A DNA stretch of 64,000 nt from Gordionus sp. m RMFG-2023 (GCF_954871325.1 NC_088776.1:55260569-55324568); one strand, 5' to 3'. Numbered from the stretch's first letter, positions 14,301 to 24,847 are shown. Numbers and translations: made by a program. The notes: generated by a model from the sequence alone, not told the origin.

Positions 14301-17300
14301 CTAAGAAGATCCTTCGATCACTGCGTAGTAATCCCTAAATACGTCTCCATAGTGCTAAATTGCGGCTGCTATCGTTTTTTATCGATAAGATTAAGTTTTT
14401 TGTACCTACTGAGAGCCATTCTCTTTTTGGTATTTGGCTATGATTTAGGTTATTGTAGGCGTGGAAAATTGCACTTTTGAAATCTGACCAATATTCCTCT
14501 AATAATTTGGTAGGGAAGGACTGGATAATTCTAGCTATGCTTAAGCAGATTGTTTCATTGTAGGCTGATTTGTTTATGTTAGTGAAGTGCCATTTGGGAG
14601 TTTGTTCTGGTGCTGCACGTGTTGTGCTATGGACGCGCTTGGTGTTATTGTTTCTCCATTCTTCACTTCGTATTTTTATATGTGCTTTAATTAATTTGTG
14701 ATCTGATACATTTATGTTTAGGATGGCCTTTACATCTGCAAACCAGCTGTGGATATTGGATAGGAATAAGTCGATTTGGGAGGAGTGGCCACCTCTTGAG
14801 AAGGTCATGAGGTGAGGAGGTTTATGTTTGAAGAAAGTGTTTTCGATTTTTAGATTGTTGTCAAAACATATTTGGAGTAGTTTTTCCCATCCTTATCGTT
14901 GCTGTTATAAACTGTTGTGTAGCCTATAGTTTTGCTTACTTTCTATGTAATGTCATGACCTATTTTAGTATTGAAATCTCCGATTGCTATGATGTTGTAT
15001 CTTTTTGGTAAGGAGCTTATCACGTTATCTAGGTGTTCCTGGAATAAAATTCTTTCTGTAAGTTTAGGGGGGACGTAGAAATTGAGGAGGATAGTGGGTT
15101 TGTAGGCTGTATTCAGGTATAGTACTGATAAACCTCCTCACCTCATGACTTTCTCAAGAGGTGGCCACCTCCCAAATCGACTTCTTCCTATCCAATATCC
15201 ACAGCTGGTTTGCAGATGTAAAGGCCATCCTAAACATAAATGTATCAGATCACAAATTAATTAAAGCACATATAAAAATACGAAGTGAAGAATGGAGAAA
15301 CAATAACACCAAGCGCGTCCATAGCACAACACGTGCAGCGCCAGAACAAACTCACAAATGGCACTTCACTAACATAAACAAAACATCCTAAAATGAAACA
15401 ATCTGCTCAGGCATAGCTAGAATTATCCAGTCCTTCCCTACCAAATCATTAGAGGAATGTTGGTCAGATTTCAAAAGTGCAATTTTCCACGCCTACAATA
15501 ACCTAAATCATAGCCAAATACCAAAAAGAGAATGGCTCTCAGTAGGTACAAAAAACTTAATCTTATCGATAAAAAATGATAGCAGCCGCAATTTAGCACT
15601 ATGGAGACGCATTCAGGGATTACTACGCAGTGATCGAAGGATCTTCTTAGCAAAGAGAGCAGAAGAAATAGAAATGGATATAAGAAATAACAAAACTCAC
15701 GACGCTTACAAAAAGCTCAAACACTTCTGCAAACCAGCATGCTTCAAAAAATTACCTATACTTACTCTACAAGGAGGTATCAAATACACAGACCCTGAAG
15801 AGCAAATGGCCATCTGGACAGACTTCTATATGTCAGCCTTAAATCCAGGATCCCTTCCAAGATATCGAGCCTCCAACAGACAATCTTGCCATTACCCCAC
15901 TCCGATTTCTCCCTCATAGAAATCAACAGAGCCATAAGCAAGCTAAAAAACAATAGGGCTCCAGGCTCAGATGGGATCAGAAATGAACATACGAAAGCCG
16001 CTGCAGAAAGCACTTCTAAATATCTATTAGACGATATTCACAAAAATATGGCATTCAGGCAAAACCCCAGATGATTGGAAAAAATCCACAATTTGCAACT
16101 TCCCCAAGAAACTCCATCCTTCATCGTTCGCAGATTACAGAGCCATCGCTCTCACCTCCACAGTCTCAAAGGTGTTCATGGTGCTCCTGAAGAACAGAAT
16201 CCTCGCTTCTACCAAAAACCTCCTGTCAAGTAATATTTGCGCCTACAGGCCAAATAAGAACATTAATGAACCCATCCTAGCTCTCAAAATCCACCTCCAA
16301 AAATGCTTCAGATACAAACTTCCCTTCATATTTACTTTCATTGACTATAGCAAAGCCTTTGACACCGTTAAACACGATGCCCTTTGGGAGGCTCTAGTAG
16401 AATGTAATATCGATCAAAACATAATCAAAATTTTGAAATATCATTACAGCAATTCTTGGGCTAGGTTACAGCTAGGCCGTACTTTCTCTCCTTACTTCAG
16501 GATCAGAAGAGGCGTGAAACAAGGGTGTGTTCTATTACCCATTCTTTTCAACATAATCATACACAAAATCATAAAAGAAACCACGAGCACCATGAACTTA
16601 GTCGATCTTTTATCTAACAATAACAATATCAATCATCTAAGAATCATCTTGTACGCAAATGACTTGGTTTTAATTACCAAGTCAAGAGATGAGACAATAG
16701 ACTTACTAACAAGTCTCCGCTTCCACAGCAACAAAGTCGGCCTAACCATCAACTTCAATAAAACTTTTATCATGCCATCCCCAGAAGCGTCAATAGATAA
16801 CTTAACATTTGAGGGAAATGAAATCAAAATAGTCAATAATTTCAAATATCTTGGCGTGCTTATTGATAATAAAGGAAACATCAGTGGCGAAATCGAAGCC
16901 CGACTAAAAAATGCAAAAATAACCTTTATGAAATATTACAAACTATGGACAGCCAGAGAGATCTCAGTCAAAACGAGACTCCGAATATTTAAGGCTACAG
17001 TCATTCCAGTCCTCCTCTATGGAAGTGACACTTGGGAAATAAATAAATCCCAGACAAAGAAAATACAGGTTTTCGTAAACAGCTGTCTGCGCCAGTTCAA
17101 CGGTATTTTCTATCCAAGATTAATTTCAAATGCCAGCCTATGGCGAATCTCAAAAAACGTCCCGATCGAGACTACTCTCAAAAAAAGACACATCCGGTCA
17201 TACCATCAGAAACTTCAGACAAAACATAGTTCATGAGGCTATAATCTGACTCGAGTCTCATGAAGGTAAAACATACGGTAAATACAAGTCATATTATCTG

Positions 17301-19858
17301 TACAGAACGATAAAAGAAGTCATAAGCCTAAATCTGACGATGGAACAATTTATACGTCTAAACAATAATAAAAGTTCATAAAAAAGCTTCTAAAAATCAA
17401 ATTCCCTACACCCTCCAAATCTCTCAGCCCCCCTTTAGCATAAGCACTACCTTCCTCCTGCCATGGTAAACATACATTTATTTATAAAACTCTTCATGTA
17501 CCTAACCTTGATATAATTATCCAAAATATACATAACTCATACTATCACCCTTCTAATCTAATATTCTTAAGTAGTAAGGCAGGTTTATTATTAAAAAAAA
17601 TCATATTTATATTAAATAAACAAATTCAATATAAACCATAAACTTAAAATTTACCAATACCCCTTCCTATAATATACATTTTACTTAATCGGGTACGGAC
17701 TTTTCTCTCTCTTCTTATCTCCATATAACATATGTCTTTTATTTTGATTAATTAAAAAAATTAATTTCTATATTTAAATAAATTCGAGCTGGGCTAAAAA
17801 TTTTTTTCGGGCCAGGCCGGCAAAACATTTTTTAAAAAAATTTTGGGTTCAGGCCTTGCCGGCAAAACTTTTTTAAAAAATTTCTGAAAAATTAGGCCCC
17901 ATGCAGATCACTATTTTTATGTCCATTGAATGTCATTCAATTAAAGTAAAGATTTTACTAAAAAACTACAAAAAATAATTTTTTTTCATATGGCAAATCT
18001 AATTTTACCCTTTCAAAAGATTAAAATTATTGCAAAAAATGAGTTTTTCCAAATCTTTCAAAATTTTAACCATTTGTCAGGTATACTAATCTATATCTGT
18101 ATAAAAAAACAATGAATATTTTTTTAAATAGTAAAACATCTACATCTCATTATGCAAAATTTTCAATTTTTCAAAAAGGTTGGATTTTGGATTAGTTTGA
18201 AAAATATGGGTAATATGGTTATAGGTCAATTACAGTGCAAAATTATAATCTTTGCAAATATAATTAAAATATAGACAAAGCATTATTGAAATTTCTTTTA
18301 TTATTCCTTTTGTTATGGCTTTAATTTAATCGTCAATATGTTTCATTAAATCATCAAAACATTGTATAGTTTCTATAAAAATTAAAATATTGCATAAATG
18401 TGTCAATTCTTTACTATTATAGTATCACAAAAAAAAAGTATTTTAAATTAATATTGAAACTGGGTTGGGCTAAGGGTTCCAAATTGAATTAAGTTAGAGG
18501 CATTACACTACAGTGTTGTTAAACAGCTCGATTTTTAAAAATGACTTACTCAATTTCTTATGCAGAAATATATTACACAAGACTTATGATTTAGCTAATA
18601 GTTGGCATAAAGGTTAGAACATAGGCAATATTTTTCTTGTTAACATGTTGGGTTAGCCATTTTAAAACCGGCTCAAATAGAGTCGTTTAATAATACTATA
18701 CACTATATAACATAACACTCTTATAATTCACCTATTTTGAAAATGTAATGGCTTTTGTTGTGATTGGGCCATTCCATATCAAATTAATTAAAAACATATA
18801 GCCAACATCTTTAAAACTTATTCAAAATCTATGGGATTAGATTAGTACATTTAATAGAAATATTTTAGTATAAAAAGTAAAAATATCCTGTTATTGGTAA
18901 GTTACTAACATTTCAACCATAATTGGTAGATTTATATAGGGACATCTATTTATGCAAAATTTCTATTGGTAAAAATGCATATTTTGAAAAGCCAATAGCA
19001 TTACTAAGGTTTTCACATCATATGTATATTTATAAAAGTTCCAAATAAAAGGAAAATAAAATTTTCCCAAAAAACAACTTCCATAAATATAGGTAAAGCA
19101 ATATAAGTAAATTGGAAGTTAAGGATTCAAATTGTTGCCAATTTTTCTCTTCACTTCAACAAGACCTTTGAAGATTTTTTTTACCTACAATATGCTATAT
19201 TATATTTATTTTTACAATAAATAATTTTGGAGATATTTACATATTTGTAAGTCATATTTTTTGCACCTATGAAACCCTGGTCTCAAAAACCAAGTGTGTT
19301 AGTAAGGTAATTTAAAAGGGCTTTCTACTTTTTTTTTACCTCTAAATAATTACAGAAATTTTTATCAATCTTAAAAGGGTAAGCATCAGGTAATTAAACA
19401 ACACTATTAAGAGTCAATATTATGAAGGGTAGTATATGTTAATGATAGTATGTAGAGGATAGACAATATATGTATTACTTTGTTTTAAGAAAATAAATAA
19501 TCTGAAACATTTTTTTAAAAAAATATATTTTTTAGTTATTTTTATCTAAATTGCAAAAAATCAATATACAACTGGCTGATTTTAGGTTCCATTTAATAAA
19601 AAGTCCTAGTTTTAATTATGGGCAAAAAATCACACTTTATTTATAATAACTTTCATTTATTTAAAATATAATATTTATGTATATATTATCCTATTAAAAA
19701 TAGGCCTATTAATTTTAATAATTTTAATGTAACATGTAAAATAGTTATGGATATTAAAAATTCAAAATAATATATGAGATAGGTAACATTACTTCTTTGA
19801 TGATCTCACTATCAGGAATCAAGAAATTAGAAATAAGTTGTTCAAATTCGTTAAGCAT
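2394..19858 (-). CDS. IPO4: Importin-4 (karyopherin beta), N-terminal half, 16 exons found
   Basis: A HEAT-repeat nuclear import receptor that carries cargo such as histones through the nuclear pore and is released by Ran-GTP. Exons on the minus strand: 19793-19858, 11665-11751, 11437-11522, 9789-9830, 9490-9622, 9175-9317, 8931-9039, 8590-8691, 6237-6355, 5741-5794, 5167-5279, 4489-4597, 3951-4143, 3262-3381, 2394-2507, plus one not firmly placed between 6356 and 8589 (candidate near 6725-6810). All placed junctions have AG/GT and agree in phase except across that gap. Exon 1 starts MLNEFEQLISNFLIPDSEII, matching the vertebrate start (LEQLLRELLLPDTERI). Other hallmarks: VRQYSAILLRNKIAKKYQW, FYVAKCLINLLPSL, the acidic DPDDESFYEED stretch, SAFHALSHMSDSLQ, EPYLPVILRNMIEILKNPG, AAEELIQPYFPEILAILEQY and EKLQIQSI. 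The last exon ends in phase 1; the C-terminal half lies off the left edge. Intron 1 is 8.0 kb. Confidence 0.92.
5374..5596. mobile_element. Short GGGCC-rich MITE in an IPO4 intron
   Basis: It starts cagagacctgctggcccgag and ends in gtaacctctgtaggtctccg, which is the approximate inverted repeat of the start. The inside alternates cgggccggg-type words with A/T runs. The same family recurs near 17780-17915, 36270-36660, 46764-46805 and 56572-56890. The 8-bp flanks do not match convincingly, so the superfamily is uncertain (hAT-like ends). Confidence 0.55.
6845..7638. mobile_element. hAT-type non-autonomous element (CAGGGATCC ends)
   Basis: The inverted ends read cagggatccaaaccgaaacg at the left and its complement gttcggtttggatccctg at the right. 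Flanks are agatctat (6837-6844) and agatctag (7639-7646), an 8-bp target duplication with one mismatch, as expected for hAT. Both subterminal regions are packed with degenerate ggttcgg repeats in opposite orientation, which is a known hAT subterminal pattern. There is no coding capacity. It sits in an IPO4 intron. Confidence 0.8.
11147..11339. mobile_element. Fold-back MITE, agtgttgtt family
   Basis: It starts tagtgttgttaaaaacggct and ends ctcagaatgagccatataaaaacacta, so the outer parts are inverted repeats (gttgttaaa, cggctaactc against gaattagccg). The word cactgtgaggta occurs directly on both sides, giving a target duplication of about 8 bp plus overlap. Sister copies: 18511-18700, 43103-43293, 50098-50279, 59487-59709 and half copies at 11932-12050 and 51731-51835. 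Confidence 0.75.
11932..12050. mobile_element. Half copy of the agtgttgtt fold-back MITE
   Basis: tagtgctgttaaaaagcccaa followed by a decayed form of the family interior (aacccaatattttag, tggacatctattagc). The right half is missing; a GC-richer block of unknown origin and then the LINE palindrome follow directly. Confidence 0.5.
12060..12238. other. GC-richer unassigned block beside the LINE palindrome
   Basis: Base composition is clearly richer in G and C than the surrounding intron (words such as gtgcgcgcaagaggcgaaac). A plus-strand frame stays open from 12058 to 12276 with a basic end (ARKRRNHLLKRLGRLEEREK), running into the palindrome arm. No family recognised. It may be further sequence of the element that ends at 12239 or the tail of another element. 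Confidence 0.3.
12239..15128 (-). mobile_element. RTE-type LINE, left copy (5'-truncated, broken)
   Basis: Read on the minus strand, the element begins inside the APE endonuclease (IAIGDFNTKIGHD in the 14825-15128 spacer, then SQIDLFLSNIHSWFADVKAI and NVSDHKLIKAHIKI). A linker follows, then reverse transcriptase (SKLKNNRAPGSDGIRNEHMK, FADYRAIALTATVSKV, FTFIDYSKAFDTVKHDAL, RRGVKQGCVLLPILFN, LYANDLVLI) and a C-terminal region (VIPVLLYGSDTWEINK, KKRHIQLFGHTIRNF). The order and motifs fit the RTE clade. The polymerase motif reads YAND instead of YADD, so the first catalytic aspartate is replaced. Frame breaks split the reading frame several times, one of them an extra base near 13765-13775 relative to the right copy. 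A run of aaat units near 12485-12508 lies in the 3' untranslated part. Confidence 0.85.
15129..17722 (+). mobile_element. RTE-type LINE, right copy with long RT frame
   Basis: Plus-strand partner of the left copy, starting inside the endonuclease (SQIDFFLSNIHSWFADVKAI). The frame 16172-17236 stays open for 354 residues from the RT fingers (LKNRILASTKNLLSSNICAY) through FIDYSKAFDTVKHDAL, GVKQGCVLLPILFN and YANDLVLI to the C-terminal VIPVLLYGSDTWEIN block. It ends early relative to the left copy, in KKRHIRSYHQKLQTKHSS, because a short stretch (QLFGH) is lost. The endonuclease and linker are broken by at least two stops or shifts before 16172. The polymerase box is again YAND, so the copy is not expected to make an active reverse transcriptase. 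Confidence 0.88.
17780..17915. repeat. Relic of the GGGCC-rich MITE family
   Basis: Contains gagctgggctaaaaattttt, cgggccaggccggcaaaac and ends near aggccccatgcagatcac. Same word set as the elements at 5374-5596 and 56572-56890, but the ends are too decayed to set borders. Confidence 0.45.
18511..18700. mobile_element. Fold-back MITE, agtgttgtt family
   Basis: cagtgttgttaaacagctcg at the left, and ggttagccattttaaaaccg then gtttaataatactat at the right. Decayed sister of 59487-59709, inside IPO4 intron 1. Confidence 0.6.
18701..19792. other. Remainder of IPO4 intron 1
   Basis: AT-rich, no open frame of interest on either strand, no element ends recognised. It leads up to the donor gtaatg of IPO4 exon 1 at 19792. 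Confidence 0.5.
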
Positions 19859-20590
19859 TGCGGTATGAAGGGGGAAATTTTTAAATTATGAACGAATGAG
19901 GAAATTTAAAATATAAATCTGTGCTAAATGTTAGCATAACAATAATCAAAATATCCTATTATTTAATTTGATTAATCATCAAGTGATTCTTATATGTTTG
20001 CTAAAATATTTTAGCTAAAAAATAAATATACAATATGTAGGAATTGTAATAATTGTACATAATAGTGATACAAAATAAGTATTATACAAATATAGGAATT
20101 GTAAAAATCGCATATAATAATGTTACAAAATGGGAGCTATTATATGTTATGAAATTAAAATCCAAGTATCTATAATAAAAAATTTATCATTGTTTAGAAA
20201 TATTAAATTTTTGAAAACCATTTGTTATAAGTATTATAACAATTAGTAAAAATATTTACATGCAAAATTAAATACCTTTAGCAATAAATCACATCACCCT
20301 TCATTTCATAATGTAACAAAATTAAAAGCAGTTTAAAATCATAAATTAAAAAAAAAGAAAGTACAACAAAAAAGTCAAAAAAAAACAATTGAAAATTATA
20401 TTAATTTTTTACGTAAATAATATGATCTCTAATTTACATAATCAATTAAAAAATTTATCTCCTGATTGTTTATTAATTTTCCCAATAATAGGATTCAAAT
20501 TTTATATCATAAATTTAAGGCAATGCAATATCTAATTTATACCCCTCACATATATAAATTCATTACAAAATCTAATTCAACTATCACAAC

Positions 20591-21465
20591 TAGGCCTAAA
20601 ACGAATTATTTGTTATTTGATATTCGATTCGTATTTTACGGATACGAATAACACAATTAATATGAATAATGAGGAAAATTATTCGTACTATTCGAAATTA
20701 TTCGAAAATATTTATATATAAATATTCGTAATTATTCGTAATTATTCGCAAATATTTTATTGAAAGTAAAATAAAAAGAAGTAATTAAATTTTCCTAGTG
20801 GATATCATTTCGTTTTATTTTATTTCCTATTATCAAATATCAAATCATAACAAGTTATGTTTACTGAAAAAGTTTAATGGAAGTAAAGGAAAAGCTTCAA
20901 AGTAAAATATAATTATTTTATTTTGATTGTTTCTCTTTAATCATTTTTGATGTTATGAACAAGTCAAAACATTTTTATAGAGTGTGCCTTTTTCCCATAT
21001 TCTCGAGCTCCTGGCAGATAAATAACTAAATTTTTTTGACTAGTTCTTATTATTTGATTAGGAAAATCTTTTTTCCATTTAGTACCCTTATTTTTGACAA
21101 ATTTTAAAGACAATCTAATTCATAGTGCATTATAATATCTTCATCCTCTATTATATTGTCATAATCACCTCTAAAAATTATATTTATAATTAAATAAAGG
21201 AAATTTATGCTACTAAAGTATTTTTAATAAATAAAATCTATAATGAAATACTTTCTAAAATTTTGTTATATTTTATATGCAAAAATGACAATTAGTTTAG
21301 AGAATCCAAGTGTCATCTTTAAACATCTATAAAAAATTTTTTGCAAAATATTTTATAAGCTTTAGAAAAATTTTCGAATCGAATCGAAACGAATAATGAT
21401 TTTATTATTCGTACGAATACGAATAGCGCAATTATTCGATTCGATTCGTTATTTTTGTAGGCCTA
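20591..21465. mobile_element. hAT-type non-autonomous element (TAGGCCTA ends)
   Basis: Ends are taggcctaaaacgaattatt and cgttatttttgtaggccta, inverted. A perfect 8-bp direct repeat atcacaac flanks it (20583-20590 and 21466-21473), diagnostic of hAT. Both subterminal zones are rich in cgaat/attcg words (attcgattcg, tacgaatacgaata) in inverted arrangement. There is no coding sequence. It lies about 0.7 kb upstream of the IPO4 start codon. Confidence 0.88.
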
Positions 21466-21889
21466 ATCACAACACCTTTCCACTTAAATTAGCTCAAGCA
21501 TCTTATTCCACAAATAAATAGTACACTCCCATTTAAGTTCCTATGCTTTACCATTTTTTTTATACATTAGTGATTGTCTTGGTTCGTTTCTTATTCGACT
21601 TTTGATCACTTCTTTTGTCAATCATGTGTTTCTTCGAACGATAACTTCTAAAAATTGTTCCTTCGTTTTTCTTTCTATGACAGTATCGATTATTCTGTTA
21701 CTTTATCATAATGATAGATCCCATTCTTTTGTCTTAATGTTTAAGATATTTTCATCAAATTCTACCTACCCTATACCATAAATATAGTCTAGAATGGTAT
21801 TCTTAATTGGCAGGTTGTATAAAACCCCGGTCCCTATCTTGAGTCTAAAAAATCAACTAAACCAGATTTGAATCCGAACCCGAAGCCTA

Positions 21890-22270
21890 GACTTAGATCT
21901 GATAAAAGGTATTATATCTTGACTGTAATCATAATTATTATTCTAAGTAGGTGGGTCTAGGATTTGATCGATCGATAATATTTTTAACAACAAAGCATTA
22001 ATATGAGCATCAAATAAAAGATAGTTTAATTTTTGATTGTAATCATTTATTATATTAAGTTAGAAGGTTTTAGGGGGTCTCAAAATATTTATATATTTTT
22101 AGGCCTCTAATTATAGAGCTAATGTAAAAATATTTTGGTTGCAATACTGATGTTCTTTCTTAATAGGCGGGTCTAGATCTATTAGGTCAGAAATGCAATT
22201 AACTTTTATAACTTATAAATTCAATAAGGGCATCAATCGAATTCTAATTAAAATATCTTTTAAGAAAAAT
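21890..22270. repeat. Diverged satellite-like units related to the 30.7-32.1 kb array
   Basis: Repeats words such as aggtgggtctaggattt, aggcgggtctagatcta, gagcatcaaataaaagatag and gggcatcaatcga, which also occur in the degenerate units downstream of the Ginger-borne array (31735-32060). About two to three units are visible. Confidence 0.45.
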
Positions 22271-22694
22271 CATGTGGTATACAAAAAGAAAATATTAAAC
22301 AATAGTTTATAAAATGTATATCTGAAATCTTAAATAAAGAATCAATAAATTTTTAATTTGATTAAAATTTTATACAAATGAGTTTTATAATACAAGAGAA
22401 CTGTAACGTTTTAAAAATACTCCATTTTTTTATATACTCCTTTAAGCTTATTTGTGGAGTATTTTCAGATCATATTGTTCGATTATAATGTATTTACATA
22501 TCAGAGTATATTTAGATCAATGTAATTTTTATAATGATATTTTTTTGAAAAAGTGCTCATGTCAATCAAGAAACATTATTAAGGAGCTGATGATGCTGAG
22601 GCGATTTTTTTGAATTTCCAGTCAAATTTTTTAGGTCGTAAAGGATATTTGCCCCGTTGGCGCCTTTTTTAAACTCCATTTTAAAAAATAAATA

Positions 22695-23275
22695 CAGGTT
22701 CATATTCATATATTTTACATTATAAATTTTATTTTATTATAGAAAATAAAAGAAGCTACAAATTTATCATTGATTCAAGAAGCTAAAGATTTATTATTGA
22801 TTCAAGAAGCTAAAGATTTAAAAATACAGGTTCATATTAATATATTTTACATTATAAATTTTATTTTATTTTAGAAAATAAAAGAAAAGATTTATCATTG
22901 ATTCAAGAAGCTAATCATTGATTCAAGAAGCTAATCATTGATTCAAGAAGCTCAAGATTTAAAAACAGGTTCATATTAATATATTTTACATTATAAATTT
23001 TATTTTATTTTAGAAAATAAAAGAAGCTAAAGATTTATTATTGATTCAAGAAGCTAATCATAAATTCAAGAAGCTAAAGATTTAAAAACAGGTTCATATT
23101 AATATATTTTACATTATATATTTTATTTTAGAAAATAAAAGAAGGCTAAAGATTTATCATTGATTCAAGAAGCTAAAAATTTATTATTGATTCAAGAAGC
23201 TAAAGATTTATCATTGATTCAAGAAGCTAAAGATTTAAAAACAGGTTCATATTAATATATTTTACACTATAGTTT
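22695..23275 (+). repeat. Tandem array of exon/intron-like modules
   Basis: Four modules, each a block of about 85-110 bases beginning AAAATAAAAGAAGCTAAAGA after ttttattttag and ending ACAG before gttcatattaatatattt. The spacer between blocks is a near-constant 40-45 bases that begins with GT and ends with TTTTAG, so it reads as a mini-intron. Within each block a 27-base unit encodes LIQEAKDLS-type nonapeptides, one to three per block. Module 1 is fully open (KIKEAT, then LIQEAKDL twice); modules 2-4 carry frame breaks. The predicted product would be a short heptad-like helix. It lies just upstream of the MULE N-terminal exon. Confidence 0.75.
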
Positions 23276-23293
23276 TATATATTTATTTTAATT

Positions 23294-24177
23294 ATGTCAT
23301 TATATCTTAATACTAAATTTAATTCTATACATGAATTAAACGATGCCATATCTATATATGAAAAAGAATTTTTTTTTAACATAGTTATTAATAAATCAGA
23401 CTTATTAAAGGAACCTTATAGCAAAGCATTTATAGCTCAATATAAATATAATCGAGTTTATTATATATGTAAATATGGACCGAAAAAAAAATAAGTCTAG
23501 AGGTATAAGATCCTCATCTAGTCTTCGCAAGGTATGTATTTTTATGTTTACAGTCTTTCTTCAGTGTGATAAACTAAATGTATATTCTTTAGATATTGTC
23601 ACATTTGTAAAAGATCATAAAAACCATGATCTAGGTTAGACATATTTATTTGATTTTTAACTAACATGATTTATATAATCAAGATAAAAAACTATATGAG
23701 ATGCTCTCTAAACAAAGAAGGCTTTCTCCAATAAAAAAACAAATTGTGGAGCAAGCTATCACTTTTAAAGCTAATAAGGTGAAAATACAAGAATATGTTC
23801 TTAATTCAGGTCAGATGATGACTCTGAGAGATATTCATAATATTTCAGCCAAATTAAACAAGCCATCTGATAATGTATTACTTGATGTAATAAATCAACT
23901 CAGGGAAGATAATGGAGCTGTGGTGGAAATCCTAGAAAATGATAGTGAATTGTTGGGCATTTACTTTCAAGATGCTAGCATGCTCCATTATCTTAAATAT
24001 TATCCTGAGGTGATATTCATTGATGCTACCTACAAATTAAACAATCTAGGTATGCCACTGTTTATTCTACTTGTAATAGATAGTCATGGACAATCTCAAA
24101 TTGTCGCTTTATGGCTTGTAAAGGCGGAATCATATTTTTGTGTTAAAAATATGTTCATGATGCTTGGTACCAGATGA
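23294..24177 (+). pseudogene. MULE transposase, N-terminal and catalytic-core fragments
   Basis: Block 1 (23294-23494) has the FAR1/MULE N-terminal pattern FNSIHELNDAISIYEKEFFF and FIAQYKYNRVYYICKYGPKK; a run of A residues then shifts the frame before a donor-like gtatgt at about 23531. Block 2 after ttctttag encodes VTFVKDHKNHDL, the H-x-H end of the zinc-binding fold. Block 3 (23701-24177) encodes LSKQRRLSPIKKQIVEQAIT and the RNase-H-like start YYPEVIFIDATYKLNNLGMP with FILLVIDSHGQSQIVALWL, holding the first catalytic aspartate. It stops after MLGTR; the later aspartate and glutamate and any SWIM finger are not seen. Related proteins in animals are the MULE/ZSWIM-like transposases. Confidence 0.75.
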
Positions 24178-24296
24178 AAAAATCGTCTGCGGAAAAATGG
24201 CTGATGTTAAATTGTTTTATATATTTTCTTCAAGATACATTTAAAATATTTGCCTTTAAAATGCCATCTCCGAGAAATAATGGAATGCCATATCTT

Positions 24297-24690
24297 TGTT
24301 TGAATGGAAAACAGGCTTATTTAATCTTTTATATTTTATAGATATCAATAAAAATCACTTTATCATCATTGGAGGAGACCTTAACATGAAATTATGTAAT
24401 GAAATCACTAATTCTCTTATTGGTTTTGCTAATTTAAATAATCAACTTTTTATTAACAAAGAAACAATAAATATCACACATACTTCAAACCCTCAAACAA
24501 ATATACTCCTATAATCCTTAAAAAATATAATATCTCTAATCTTAATTTACCAACCCCAGCAAATAATTTTCTACATAATTTGAATCAAATCAACAATAAT
24601 GACTCATGGTTAAACATTTCAAACTCAATTATCAAAACAGCAAATACCCATCTTAATATTAATTATCAATATCTATACATAATGTACATA
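24297..24690 (+). pseudogene. LINE endonuclease fragment inside the MULE
   Basis: The frame 24296-24514 contains FIDINKNHFIIIGGDLNMKL, the conserved GGDxN box of APE-type LINE endonucleases, and continues out of frame into NNNDSWLNISNSIIKTANTHL-like sequence typical just after the endonuclease. No reverse transcriptase follows. It is not the same LINE as the palindrome at 12-18 kb. Confidence 0.6.
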
Positions 24691-24847
24691 AATACAAATG
24701 TGTTATTTTAATTATTTCTGCTAGAAATATAATTATACATGAATGGGTTTAAATTTAATCGTCAATATGTGTCATTAAATCATCACAACACAAATTCTCA
24801 TTAAATATTTTCTTTGTTATTTTTTATTTTTCAATATTATTTTTTAG

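Larger units (their letters stand above)
12239..17722. repeat. 5.5-kb palindrome (two inverted LINE copies, 304-bp spacer)
   Basis: The left arm (12239-14824) and right arm (15129-17722) are inverted copies of each other, near identical over about 2.59 kb. The outer ends match as ggagatNagaagagagagaa on both sides. The inner ends match up to ggaggttta. The spacer 14825-15128 is single copy and continues the LINE endonuclease of the left (minus) copy. It lies in IPO4 intron 1. This looks like an inverted duplication of one LINE insertion with its loop retained, rather than two independent insertions, because both arms share the same rare change in the polymerase site. Confidence 0.88.

Noticed and set aside
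21480-21790. Possible antisense LINE fragment (minus-strand words such as IDTVIERK).
   Set aside because: Too short and broken to support a family call.
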